This document shows positions 12,016-21,347 of a DNA stretch of 64,000 bases, one piece after another (the first letter of the stretch is position 1; each line of letters begins with the position of its first letter). The notes below the pieces were generated by a model that worked only from the letters and a program-made list of their open reading frames with translations, was not told the DNA's origin and searched no databases. A program made the translations under genes and the position numbers. This DNA is from Phytophthora hibernalis (lineage: Eukaryota; Oomycota; Peronosporomycetes; Peronosporales; Peronosporaceae): NCBI GenBank assembly GCA_012656075.1, contig JAAKBF010000171.1, positions 558,001 to 622,000 on the forward strand, in the 5' to 3' direction.

Positions 12016-12741
12016 GTCCTTTTTGTGGCCAAACATGTGCTACCCCTCGCCAACCACGCTTGCATCTGAACAGTTGGAACGACTTCGAAAATATTTTGGC
12101 GCAGACTACGTTGGCGATCCGCAGCTTTATTTTTACCAGTACTTGGCGAGATCCTGGAAAGAATACAAGGAGGATATGGCAGCATTTATGTCTTCGTATG
12201 CAGCTTTGGTGCAAAGCTCTGTATTTGTCAAGAGTCGGTCATTGCGCGAGGTTGCCAAGATGACAATGAAGGACAAGCCCGAAAATCTGGAGTTACTTGA
12301 CCAGGCCATGCGAGTCAGTATGCGTATGCGCTCGTGAAAACAAAAAATCGTCAGGTTTCCCAGTTGCGACCCCAAAGCTCACCGAGTTTTCTTTGGTGGA
12401 CTGTCCACAGAGCATTAGCAGCTGTTGAAAGCGTTCAACTTTGCTCAACATAACCGGGATACCATGACGCCTCACCGGCACACAAAAGTACAGCCATGGC
12501 ACAGAGAGTCTGTGTCAGCACTACAGAAGCTGGTCAGCACCGCAAAGTGCTGTACCAGCACAATAAAAGTTTATTTTATGCTCGTCGCAAGAAGCGCGCA
12601 ATCGGGGCGCGGTTAGGTGGAAGCTGGCCAACCAGCGCTCGGTATAAAGAGCAGTGGTCCACAGTAGCATTTGTGTGTGAGCCACCACATTCCTTAAAAT
12701 TCATGTCCAGCAGAACGATCATGCCGACGCGGGTGAGCTAG
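12016..12741 (+). pseudogene. Unidentified protein relic upstream of the copia fragment
   Basis: A forward frame to 12337 contains SEQLERLRKYFGADYVGDPQ and ARSWKEYKEDMAAFMSSYAA, which look like real helical protein, but I do not recognise the family. A further basic frame lies at 12496-12741 (NKSLFYARRKKRAIGARL). The frames do not connect cleanly and there is no credible start, so I treat this as a relic. Confidence 0.3.
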
Positions 12742-12929
12742 CGAGCGAGAGCTGTCAACGTGGACACCGCCGAAGCCGACGAGGTTGTCGCGTCCCTCAA
12801 GTCCTTCGGTATAGCCAATAGCCTGCACTATTTGCCCTGAAGCTGAACACAAGATGCGCTACCGCCTTCTTGTGTGCAGCTCGGAAGAATGCTGTGACGC
12901 ACGGACCGGAGGTGGTTATCAATGTCATA

Positions 12930-13926
12930 GACGTGGACCCAATAAACTACAGAGAGGCTATGCGTAGCCGTCTCAAGGGAAAGTGGTTGAAGGCGATATC
13001 GGAAGAGCTGAGTGCTCTGGAGGCCAAAGTTGTCTAGGAAGTAGTGCGTCAGCAACGAGGAGTACGTGTACTGCGCACTAAGTGGGTATACAAGACCAAG
13101 CGAGGTGCGAAAAGACTCATTGAACGTTTGAAGACATGTCTAGGCGCGTGCAGTAATGAACAGGAGCTCGAGGTCAATTATGGGATCACGTTCGCCGCAG
13201 TCATCGAGATGACGAGCGTCAAACTGATTTTGGCACTGGCGAGAAAGTGGCGCGTGCCTGCGAAGCACGGGGATGTGCCGAACGCGTACGTTAAAGCGGA
13301 GAAAGAAGCTGATCTGGACATCTTCATTCACGTGCCGAAAGGGATGGTGATTCCGGACGAGGTGATGAAGCGATTGGGGGCCACAAGCGCGGACGATATC
13401 ATGCTGGAGCTGCGTAAGGCTCTGTATGGATTAAAGCAGGCCGGGTGGCTCTGGAGCAAGCTGCTGCACAAGAAGCTCGTCGATATTGGTTTCGTGTAGA
13501 GCTTGGTAGACATATGTGTGTATTTCAGGACGAGAGCAGGAGTGCTCATTGTGGTAGGGGTGTATGTGGATGACCTGCTGGTCACCGGCACCGAGCAGCA
13601 GGCCGTAGATGCGTTCTTTAAAGAGATTGTGTCGCTCTCGGTGAAGGACCTTGGCCGAGCTCACAAGTTTCTCGGGATACGATCTGGACCAGGAGGTGAC
13701 CATCAGTGGCATGCTCAAGGAATACGGGATGGATCTGGCTCGCGGAGTGAAAGTCCCGATTGGTGAAGAATGGAATGAGTGCGCGGAGCCGAGCACGGAA
13801 CTGCTTCCAGTTACGGGATGCGACGGCACGGTGACGGTGTCCAGGTTTCAATCGTTATTGGGAAGCTTGCTGTGGGTTGCGAGGTGCACGCGGCCGGACA
13901 TTGCTTTTGCTGTTCCTAAGGTCTAG
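12930..13926 (+). pseudogene. Copia reverse transcriptase, broken
   Basis: The domain begins with NYREAMRSRLKGKWLKAISE, followed by a premature stop at 13036-13038 where this family usually has a tryptophan codon. It continues with LRTKWVYKTKRGAKR, RKWRVPAKHGDVPNAYVKAE and LRKALYGLKQAGWLW, all classic RVT_2 motifs. A second stop ends that frame at 13499. The active-site box GVYVDDLLVTG follows at about 13557-13589, and a further frame change near 13680 leads to DLARGVKVPIGEEW. Confidence 0.85.
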
Positions 13927-14111
13927 CGACACACACACAGTCCGACCGTGGCTGACTGGAAGTTAGGCAAGACGATCATGAGATATCTGGCAGGATCGAG
14001 TAGCCTGCGGTTTAGAATGCATAGAGAGTGCACGACAGGAGAGCCGCTGAAGCTTGTCGCATACAGCGTCGCGGACTTCGCCGCAGATATTGAAGACAGG
14101 ACAGGAAGTCG

Positions 14112-14507
14112 GTGACTGGAGGTTTTGTCACCGTGGATGGAATGGGTGTCGGCTGGGTGTGCCGGAAACAAGGCGGTGTGTCTCTGTCAACGATGGAGGC
14201 GGCATCACTCCTGGGCCAGGAGCTTCTCGGGATTCGAGAGATGTTGGGAGAGTTCGAGGTAACGTTCGCGGAGCCGATGGTGCTGAGGGTCGACAACCAA
14301 GCTGCACTGAAGCAGTTGGAAGGCGAGAAGGCCTCGTCAAAGGCGACGCACATCGACATAAGGATCAAGTTCGTGCTGGAATACACGAGACGTGGTGTGC
14401 TGGAGACAGAGTATTGCGAGAGCGAGTGGATGGCCACGGACGTGTTAACGAAGGTGCTTCCTGTCTCGAGACTAAGTGAGCTGCGTGGGCTCGTAGGGAT
14501 GAGCTGA
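14112..14507 (+). pseudogene. Copia RNase H
   Basis: The frame contains LSTMEAASLLGQELLGIRE (with the catalytic Glu), LRVDNQAALKQLEGEKAS (catalytic Asp) and SKATHIDIRIKFVLEY. These are typical of the RNase H that follows RVT_2 in copia elements. It ends 46 bases before the LTR. The upstream part of the fold lies in another frame, so the domain is broken at its start. Confidence 0.8.
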
Positions 14508-14553
14508 GAAGGTTGCCGAGTGTCCGGGGGCCGCTCCAACCGGCGAGGAGGAG

Positions 14554-14760
14554 TGTTGAAGTGAGATGACTGACTTCGGGGTAGCAGCTGATGTGCTGAC
14601 GTCGGCAGCTTCGTCTGGCCCGAGGATCGGTACCGTGGTACAGCTCACTGTGCGGCTGAGAATGTTCGAGATAGGCAGCAAGGTGGATACAGATAGATAG
14701 GTAGAAGTGTACGTAGAATGTCACTCTCTCTTTTGCGTGGTTAACCGCATAGCGTTTACA
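14554..14760 (+). repeat. 3' LTR of the copia element
   Basis: It begins TGTTGAAGTGAG directly after a GAGGAGGAG polypurine tract and ends GCGTTTACA, giving a 207-bp segment with TG...CA ends. No left LTR is in the window because the element is 5'-truncated, so the right boundary rests on the CA end only. Confidence 0.6.
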
Positions 14761-15050
14761 GTGCTGCCAGCCTGGTCCGAGGACCAGCTCTCAACAGGCC
14801 GCGCATGTAGAAGATGTAGGCGGGCGCCGCCTCCGAGCACTTGGCCGCGTTGGGCAGGTTTGTCTGCTCCATGAACTTGAGGTTGCCCGAGTCCTCGAAG
14901 GCTTTGGTCGCCTCCTCCTTGCTCCATGGCACGGTATCTATGCTGGTCACTTGCGCTGAACGACGGTCCAAATGTGTAAGGACTGGGCGCAGTGCCTTAG
15001 TCCTGGCATACTTGACTAGGATATATAATATCCTAGAGGTAGCTTGATAA
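14761..15050 (-). pseudogene. Unidentified reverse-strand protein fragment beside the LTR
   Basis: A reverse frame of about 70 codons (14756-14971, plus in-frame sequence upstream) includes DTVPWSKEEATKAFEDSG and APAYIFYMRGLLRAG. It looks like genuine protein and is cut at its C-terminal end exactly at the LTR edge. It may therefore be the host or transposon sequence into which the copia element inserted. I do not recognise the family. Confidence 0.3.
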
Positions 15051-15251
15051 CATTACCGGTAGATATTAAGCTTACATGTACAGAGTTCCCCGGCAAAAGG
15101 AGAACCTTAATCAGTAATTTACCTTGCACATTTGGCACAAAGCCTTGCTCTACCGCGATAAAAATCCGTTTGCAAATCGTTTAACCAGGAAGAATTTATT
15201 GGTCTCACCATTCTCCCTTTGCCGCGGAACTATGTACTGGGAATACCGAAA

Positions 15252-15455
15252 TGAGAGTGACTAAATCCACAACAAAAGAGCCGGCGTGCCATGCATGTTT
15301 TTATGAAGCAAATCGAAAGGCGGAATCTGGTAGTTGCACTCAAAAGACGCCTTTTTATGCAAACGCCATTTTGGTTTGCAAGCCAGTGGCTGGGATTCAT
15401 TCAGAATTGAGAGTGACTAATTCCACAACAAAAGAGCCGGTGTGCTGGCTTGGTG
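15252..15455 (+). repeat. 38-bp direct repeat pair
   Basis: A 38-base segment at 15252-15289 recurs at 15418-15455 with two mismatches. Its core is ACAACAAAAGAGCCGG. The intervening 128 bases hold no gene that I recognise. It could be a small interspersed repeat or part of a terminal region of a neighbouring element. Confidence 0.7.
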
Positions 15456-15831
15456 TTTGTATGTGGCCCTGAAAGATGATTACAAGACCTTTTCTACTAC
15501 AAATATGAGGAAGGGTGAAAGCAAAGAGCTCGGTAAGCCGAAACAACGCCTGCGGTTTAAAGATCCGTGTGCGCAGCACGCGGGCTTAAACCCAGGACCA
15601 AGCAGGGTCCCACCTAGCTCGGATTAGGGTTGTGTCACCGTTCTCAGGGTTTTCAGGGGTGTGGCTAGGATGTAAATTTCGTGTTGGCGTCTCCAATTTT
15701 TATGCTTTGAAGGCTCATGACATCCGCTGCAAATCCTCATGATAGATTGTGGCAATATTCTCTGCCATTCAGAATTCCCCCTCCCCGGCCGGACACGCCC
15801 AGCTCGAAAAATATCTGGAGGAAGCCAAAGT

Positions 15832-16766
15832 ATGAAACGGTTGTCGGAAACGATGTGCACGTACGGAAATTATTTATTTCGAAAGTCAATGGTGCTCGTC
15901 GACTGGCTGGCTGATGCACTTGCACACTGTGGTGTTTATACGGTCGAGCGAGCCTGCAACTTGCTTGAGGGGACATCGATAGTAAAACCACAACAGGCAC
16001 AACCCGATCCACAATCTTCATATCTTGATCCACAATCTTTACAACCACAATCTCCACAACGCGAGCCACAATCTCCACAACGCCAGCCACAATCTCCGCA
16101 CTCCGGACCACAATCTCTACGAGAATCAGAACATTCATCACAAAGTGAGCCCGAAACGCGCAGCAGACGGCGTCTTGGAGGTCGTGTCATCCAAGGAGAT
16201 GATGATAGCAGTGCCGAAGACGATGGTATCAGTGACGAAGGGCCTGCCCTGGGTGGTCCCACGTCCAGTGAACATGCTCGAGATAACGCTGAACCGTGCC
16301 TGCCCCCGAAATTGGTGTTATTGACAGCGCGAGCGAAAGCGATGACCCCGAAAGTACTGTGTGCGCCAGTCAACCAGAACCTGTACGATGACCGACGCTT
16401 TGGCGTATCAGCCAAACAGTGAAGCTACCAGGGCGCTCCAGACGAACACTTCGGCAGCGTCAATTTGAGAGGAAGAAGAAATTCGAAAAAATTACCGCTT
16501 TACTCCGTGCAGGAAGCCGACCTGTTGACAGCAACAGTGCGAATTTAGCGGAATTGGAGCAACTCTTCAGCAGAAGTACAGTGACTTACGGTGATTTGCG
16601 AGGGTACATTGACAAGTTTTCGGTGCTATCCAAAATTCCAGTCGTGGATGAGGCGCCAAACCTGTATGTAGCCGTTACAGCACCCAATCGAGGCACTGTC
16701 AGAAAAAATGCCGAGATATGCAAAATCATTCCACCTGATGAAAATTTGCCGAGGTCAATACCGTGA
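15832..16766 (+). pseudogene. N-terminal part of a transposon-associated ORF with PQSPQ repeats
   Basis: From the ATG at 15832 the frame encodes a globular start (VDWLADALAHCGVYTVERA). At about 15990-16130 follows a low-complexity region built from a 9-base CCACAATCT-type repeat (PQSPQREPQSPQRQPQ). The next part is acidic, and the frame changes near 16305 and again before 16419. The stretch after 16419 is basic (RRTLRQRQFERKKKFEKI), then LAELEQLFSRSTVTYGDLRG. I do not recognise a domain. It precedes the Ulp1-like segment in the same orientation and probably belonged to the same protein. Confidence 0.4.
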
Positions 16767-16902
16767 GCAGCAAAATACTGAACTCCGAGATGAAGAAATA
16801 TTGCTAAAATTTCAACTAGGCCACTCCAGCATTTACCCCGAAGTAACCAGAACATACATATACACGATGGGAGCGTGGTATGGGACGTGAAGTGGTTTTA
16901 GA

Positions 16903-17560
16903 ATGATTGAAGGATGTATCGAGTGGATTAAGGAGATAGACGTGGTGGCGGCTCAGTTAAGATCGCTGTTCGGCGATGGAACTCTGATTAATACGGGAGA
17001 TGTCTGTACGTGCCTGGCAAATCTCAACCTCCTCGACGACGAAGAGAAGGCACTGCTTCGTCTTGTTCATGACGAAGCCGGAGATGTGGCCATGGCAGCC
17101 GCTATTTCGGTCATGTGCGAAGATGCAAATAGCCGGTAGCTAGAGCAAAATTCTATCACTTTCACCACACAGTTAATGGCAATGGGGTCCGAAAGAGAGA
17201 ATATTGAATGGTTGAAGCAAAACAGAATTGTGGAGACAGCTGATGACAAGATTGGCGGGGCCCTGTGGGTGAACACAAATCATTGGTGTGGGATTGGAAT
17301 CAGTCTGAAGAAGTATGTATACTCTATCGTGGACCCGCGCAACGACAAGGATACGATTAAAATAGTTGATGGAGGCTTCAAGCAAGTTTTCTTGCCGCTT
17401 CTCCCCAAAGAAAACGCTGGCGTCGAGATGTGAGCAGGTTCTACCAGCAAGTCGACGGCAACAGTTGCAGAGTGCTCGTACTGGCTTTATAGAGAGCTAC
17501 CTGTTTGGTTCTCTTGACATCCCGGCAGACACCAAGTTATTCTTAAGGTTCTATTAGGTT
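16903..17560 (+). pseudogene. Ulp1/SENP-like (C48) cysteine protease relic
   Basis: One frame runs from 16903 with a stop at 17137-17139 and resumes to 17433. The catalytic triad of a Ulp1-like protease can be traced: His in WVNTNHWCGIGISL, Asp in YSIVDPRND and, after a frame change near 17430, Gln and Cys in QQVDGNSCRVLVLA. The glycine that normally follows the catalytic Cys is Arg here. Such proteases are common passengers of oomycete MULE-like and other DNA transposons. Stops and frame changes mean it is dead. Confidence 0.5.
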
Positions 17561-18102
17561 AAGGCAGAATTCAATTCAAACGTGTGACTTTCGATATGAA
17601 TTCCGTCTTCGATTCTATCAATGTTTCTTCCGACTGCACCTCGCGAGCCACCTGCAAGTCACCGTACTATCTTAGCTGTGTGCAAAACACAAAATAACGC
17701 CGAAGAATACGCAGCCGCTGCTTTGGAGGAGGGATCCACTGGCATCCATATGCGATGGGGAGTGCAGAGTGCCTGTGGCTTGTGGCAATTGGGCACAAGC
17801 CTCATTGTGTGGTTGTGGTAACTTGTTTTGAATTGTAGAAAACGTCACGATGTCACAATACACCTGCAAATCCTCGTGATAGATTGTGGCAATATTCTCT
17901 GCCATACCGAAATCGAATGGTCAGCCCAAACGGATTAATTACACGGTACATGTACTGCGCGTAACCTCGGTCAACATTCGCACCACATTCGGAACGGCCC
18001 TCAGAATGTTGCAGCAAGAGCTGAAAGTCTTCTTTGCGGTGGGTAAGAAGGATATGCATTTTACCGTAAGATGCATATAAAATAATAATTTGCAAATACA
18101 TG
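17561..18102. other. No gene recognised
   Basis: Apart from the second copy of the 41-bp repeat (17865-17905) and the short reverse reading that it opens (17672-17905, ending in a serine-rich tail), I see no gene here. Confidence 0.4.
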
Positions 18103-18208
18103 TAATAGGGGGTTCAAAGTACCCATTGATGAGGATTTCATTTAGACAAAAATTTGGCCAATCTTTCAACCAACTCGGTCACCTCTTCAGCTTTGAAACG
18201 CCCTAATA
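18103..18208. mobile_element. MITE of about 106 bp with terminal inverted repeats
   Basis: The left end reads TAATAGGGGGTTCAAAG and the right end CTTTGAAACGCCCTAATA, imperfect inverted repeats of about 17 bases. No coding capacity is present. A partial relative with the same right end and the same internal TACCCATTGATGAGG lies at about 19345-19432. Confidence 0.65.
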
Positions 18209-18381
18209 TTTACCAGAAAACCAGCTCCGTGGTCGTACGCCGACAGGCCGCCAACTAGCTGACGCAAGTCGGTCCCGAGAAGCCATACCGCCGACAACGA
18301 GCAGCGAGTCCGCCGACAGCAGCAAGGGCCAGCCCGCCGACAACAGCAGCAATTTCGCTGACAGCAGCAAGAGCAGCGAGA

Positions 18382-18660
18382 ATGCCTTCGATTGAGCGAA
18401 AGAAAATGCTGACGTGGCTGAACGAGCAGTTGTTTCTGCTGGGATTTTACGATACGACTGTGGACTGGAGTTCGTCAGAGTCCGAATGGATCACAACACA
18501 AGCAAACGACTTCATGGCATGGATGACTTATCTATCGAGCGTGCGCACTCTATCAGCTCCGACACCGATTGAAAAGAGTGAAGATTATTCTGAATTGATC
18601 TTTCGTCTCCCCGAAAGGAGTTCAGGCATGCGGTTCGAGTTGAAAAATCTGTCTTCGTAG
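18382..18660 (+). CDS. Small hypothetical protein or gene relic
   Basis: A 92-codon ATG frame encodes MLTWLNEQLFLLGFYDTTVD and SSESEWITTQANDFMAWMTY, a plausible helical protein of no recognised family. It is preceded at 18290-18380 by imperfect GCCGACAGCAGCAAG-type repeats. There is no recognisable neighbour in an operon-like or spliced arrangement. It lies between MITE copies and could be part of a decayed transposon. Confidence 0.3.
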   Translation: MPSIERKKMLTWLNEQLFLLGFYDTTVDWSSSESEWITTQANDFMAWMTYLSSVRTLSAPTPIEKSEDYSELIFRLPERSSGMRFELKNLSS

Positions 18661-18896
18661 AGCTAGCAGTGCTCATCGGTGGTGATGAGGTGTTTCAATC
18701 TTGCAGTCACAACTGTCAGCGACCCGTGCCAATTCAGCTGGCAGTAACCCTGGAGCGACTGGGAACTTACGGCAACGGGGGTTCGACTGGCAGAATCGCG
18801 CGCGTACGGGATTGGCACAGGAACGGTGACATTGTACGCCAAACGAGTTGTTGCAGCTTTGCTGTGTCGATACGTCATCTTCACACGCACTCTGCG

Positions 18897-19184
18897 CTAA
18901 ATTGAAGCTGGCTCCCACTTTGTAGTGTACTTCACTGGTACTGCCTGGCCTTCACTGATACAAGAGACATAAATGTAATCAGCCATTAGCCCAAACCCAG
19001 TGATCTTCGTCTGCGCTCCACCAAAGGCCTTAGAACGATCATCGGTCGATTTGCCAACAATGATATTGAACTGAGTAGGGACTTCCAGCCCTTCTACCGT
19101 AAACTGCTTCTGCAGCAGCGTTGTGTGCCCTCCACCAGCACTTCCAGCACCACCATCAGCGGCGACTCCTCGCCCACGCGCCAT
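18897..19184 (-). CDS. Hypothetical reverse-strand ORF with glycine-rich start
   Basis: The 95-codon ATG frame starts MARGRGVAADGGAGSAGGG and continues KQFTVEGLEVPTQFNIIVG and DYIYVSCISEGQAVPVKYT. The latter half looks like beta-rich protein. I recognise no family. With the ORF at 18382 and the MITE-like ends at 18.1 and 19.4 kb it may belong to a non-autonomous element, but this is not established. Confidence 0.35.
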   Translation of the reverse strand: MARGRGVAADGGAGSAGGGHTTLLQKQFTVEGLEVPTQFNIIVGKSTDDRSKAFGGAQTKITGFGLMADYIYVSCISEGQAVPVKYTTKWEPASI

Positions 19185-19344
19185 CTTTTATAATGCCGAC
19201 TCGCTTCTCTCAGGCCACCCATTAGGGCAACGTAAATACGTATTTCGTATAAAAACATCCGTAATAAAACGAAAAATGAACTGCCATAAAATGACTCCAA
19301 ACGATGCGTCCCGGGAGGCTTATCTTTTAATCCGGTTTTTGCAA

Positions 19345-19432
19345 ATGATGTTCCGTCATCAATGGGTATTAAACTAATACCCATTGATGAGGAACATCTT
19401 CATACTATTAATACTTTGAAACCCCTAATATT
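19345..19432. repeat. Hairpin-forming partial MITE copy
   Basis: An almost perfect hairpin is formed by GATGTTCCGTCATCAATGGG and its complement around the loop near 19372, with one base missing in the right arm. The sequence to the right ends CTTTGAAACCCCTAATA, the same end as the MITE at 18.1 kb. Confidence 0.65.
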
Positions 19433-19898
19433 TGCATCTTATTATTACCGGTATCATAATATACATATTATGATGCATGCATCAAACCAACAGTACGTAC
19501 TCGAGTCGGAATTCCGACAGGAATGCTAGCAGGAATTCGACGACAACAGAGCTAGAAATGTTATTGCATCGCAACCGCCGTCGATACCAGGTCAATACGC
19601 GGACAATACCGGTATGTACGACAAGCTGAACGCCGCTGCCGATGCAGGCTGAATTTCGGCGTTCAAAATTGCCGTTCCCCAGCTGGAGACCGTCGAATTT
19701 TTTGACAGCGCGACCGTGATTGCTCTCTGCAAGAAGACATGTCCTAGCGATGCATCCTCCCTCTAGTAGAGAGTCTCTACAGGTATCTCTCGCTCCGCTT
19801 TCAGCGCCAACGCAAATGCAATCCGAGTCCGGGCGGCAAAGTGACCTGAAAGTACCGTGTCGTATCTCTCATATAGTACAGCGCTTGTCTATACACGT

Positions 19899-21125
19899 AT
19901 GTCTGCACCTTTGCTGACAGATTTGATCCCACTCCGTGACCCGGGGGATGCGGCGGGATCCGCAGCATCTGGTCGCTCTCCCCTCGTCACTCACTTGTCA
20001 TACGTGAATCCGCTGCCAATGGAGCAGAAGTCCGTCAAGCCGCCACACCGCCGACCGCTGCCGCCCATGTCAACGCCCGTCTCGGACAACGTCCTGTCCT
20101 TCTTCCTGGACTCGCCGTCCTCGCCCGACAGTCAGCACAGGGCGGTGAGATGGGACGAACCCGTCCGCGAGGACCTGCGCCGCACCAGCGTCGCCCTCTG
20201 TCGCAGCCGAAGCGACGGTGGCCATCTGAATAAGTGCAACACGCCACTGCCTCGCTCGACGTCCAGTTTGTCCTCCAAGTCCATGTCCTCCCTGTCGTCG
20301 TTCAAGTCCAGCAAGAAACGGCCCAGGAGCTTGGCCAACCATCTCGGGGGCTTCGTGCTGCACTCCGTCACGCCACGAGAGTCGTCCATCCTGCAGTACA
20401 CGTCAGTCGTGTCACCCGGCACCCATACAGAGTACGAGCTCGTGCTCGAAGACTCGATGGTCTCCAGTGTAGGCGAACGGTGGGTCGTCTCGAGGCGGTA
20501 CTCCGGATTCAGGTCGCTGCGGGATGAACTCGCGCGGGTGTTCGACCGACGCAACCACCCGGGAGCTGCGATCGACAGCAAGAACGCTCACTGCTCCCAC
20601 TGCGCCCCGATGGTCGAAACACTGGACAAGTTGAGCGCCAAGTGCTTCCCCAAACGGAGACTTTGGGGGTCCAAGAGTCCCAAGGTCGTCCAGCAACGCG
20701 CAGAACAGTTCTTCAAGTACCTTCAGGGACTGCTGGCGCTTGCAACTAACCCGTCGACGCGCCGCTGCCCGCTTGTAGCGCTGGGATTCGCAGTGCAATT
20801 GAGGACCTTCCTCACGCTCGAGCGCGAGCCCTATCGAGGTACACCAGGGGTCTTTGGCGGTGGAGCTGTGCCATTCCTCCTGAACGAGATGACGCTGATG
20901 ACCGCGAGGCCTGATAATGCCACAACGCTCATGACCATCGACGAGATGGACGCTGCCTATGCTGACACTGCGGACGACCACAGCAACACGTCGTCAATTG
21001 GCTCAATGAGCGACTTGCCGTCGCCTGTGTACGTACTGGAGGAGCACGATGAACTCCGTTCGTGGGACGAACTCGAGCATTGGGAAGAAACCTCCGACAT
21101 CGGGTGGAACAAGACCAAATACTAA
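19899..21125 (+). CDS. PX-domain protein
   Basis: This is an intact single-exon gene of 408 codons. The start chosen is the ATG at 19899; the in-frame GTG at 19857 is less likely in a eukaryote. The first 150 residues are serine/proline-rich and disordered. A PX phosphoinositide-binding domain spans about residues 160-310, with the basic WVVSRRYSGFRSLRDELARV motif, a Cys/His-rich insert (HCSHCAPM), then KCFPKRRLWGSKSPKVVQQR and FFKYLQGLL. The tail is acidic. PX domains usually bind PtdIns3P on endosomes. I see no second domain such as BAR. Confidence 0.85.
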   Translation: MSAPLLTDLIPLRDPGDAAGSAASGRSPLVTHLSYVNPLPMEQKSVKPPHRRPLPPMSTPVSDNVLSFFLDSPSSPDSQHRAVRWDEPVREDLRRTSVALCRSRSDGGHLNKCNTPLPRSTSSLSSKSMSSLSSFKSSKKRPRSLANHLGGFVLHSVTPRESSILQYTSVVSPGTHTEYELVLEDSMVSSVGERWVVSRRYSGFRSLRDELARVFDRRNHPGAAIDSKNAHCSHCAPMVETLDKLSAKCFPKRRLWGSKSPKVVQQRAEQFFKYLQGLLALATNPSTRRCPLVALGFAVQLRTFLTLEREPYRGTPGVFGGGAVPFLLNEMTLMTARPDNATTLMTIDEMDAAYADTADDHSNTSSIGSMSDLPSPVYVLEEHDELRSWDELEHWEETSDIGWNKTKY

Positions 21126-21347
21126 AACACCGAGAAGATTAATTATGCAGGACACTCAAACGTAAAACTAAATCACAGCCGCGGCGTGAGCTCCGCATGA
21201 GTCCATCGGAAGACTTCGTACATGCTCCAGCACTGCAGGCTCATTACACCCATTGTTTGGTCCTTGGGCCTCACTTGTCCTCATGATCCTTCTGCTTTTC
21301 GTCGGTCTCCGATCCTCCGCACTTGGTGACAGAGGCCGACGTCCATT
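21126..21347. other. Convergent 3' intergenic region
   Basis: Only 222 bases separate the PX gene stop from the PP2C stop. The genes converge and must share or closely abut their 3' ends. No terminator structure or ORF stands out. Confidence 0.5.

Larger units (their letters stand above)
12840..14760 (+). mobile_element. Ty1/copia retrotransposon, 3' half with LTR
   Basis: Reverse transcriptase and RNase H of the copia type are followed by a polypurine tract (GAGGAGGAG) and an LTR that begins TGTTGAAG and ends TTTACA. Gag, protease and integrase are absent on the left, so the copy is 5'-truncated. Reverse transcriptase followed directly by RNase H and the LTR fits copia order. Confidence 0.85.
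15728..17905. repeat. 41-bp direct repeats 2.1 kb apart
   Basis: Positions 15728-15768 and 17865-17905 are identical except for one base. Both read as the same 14-residue start (MAENIATIYHEDLQ) on the reverse strand. They bracket the Ulp1-like relic. This could be a duplicated gene start, or repeats left by insertion. Confidence 0.75.
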
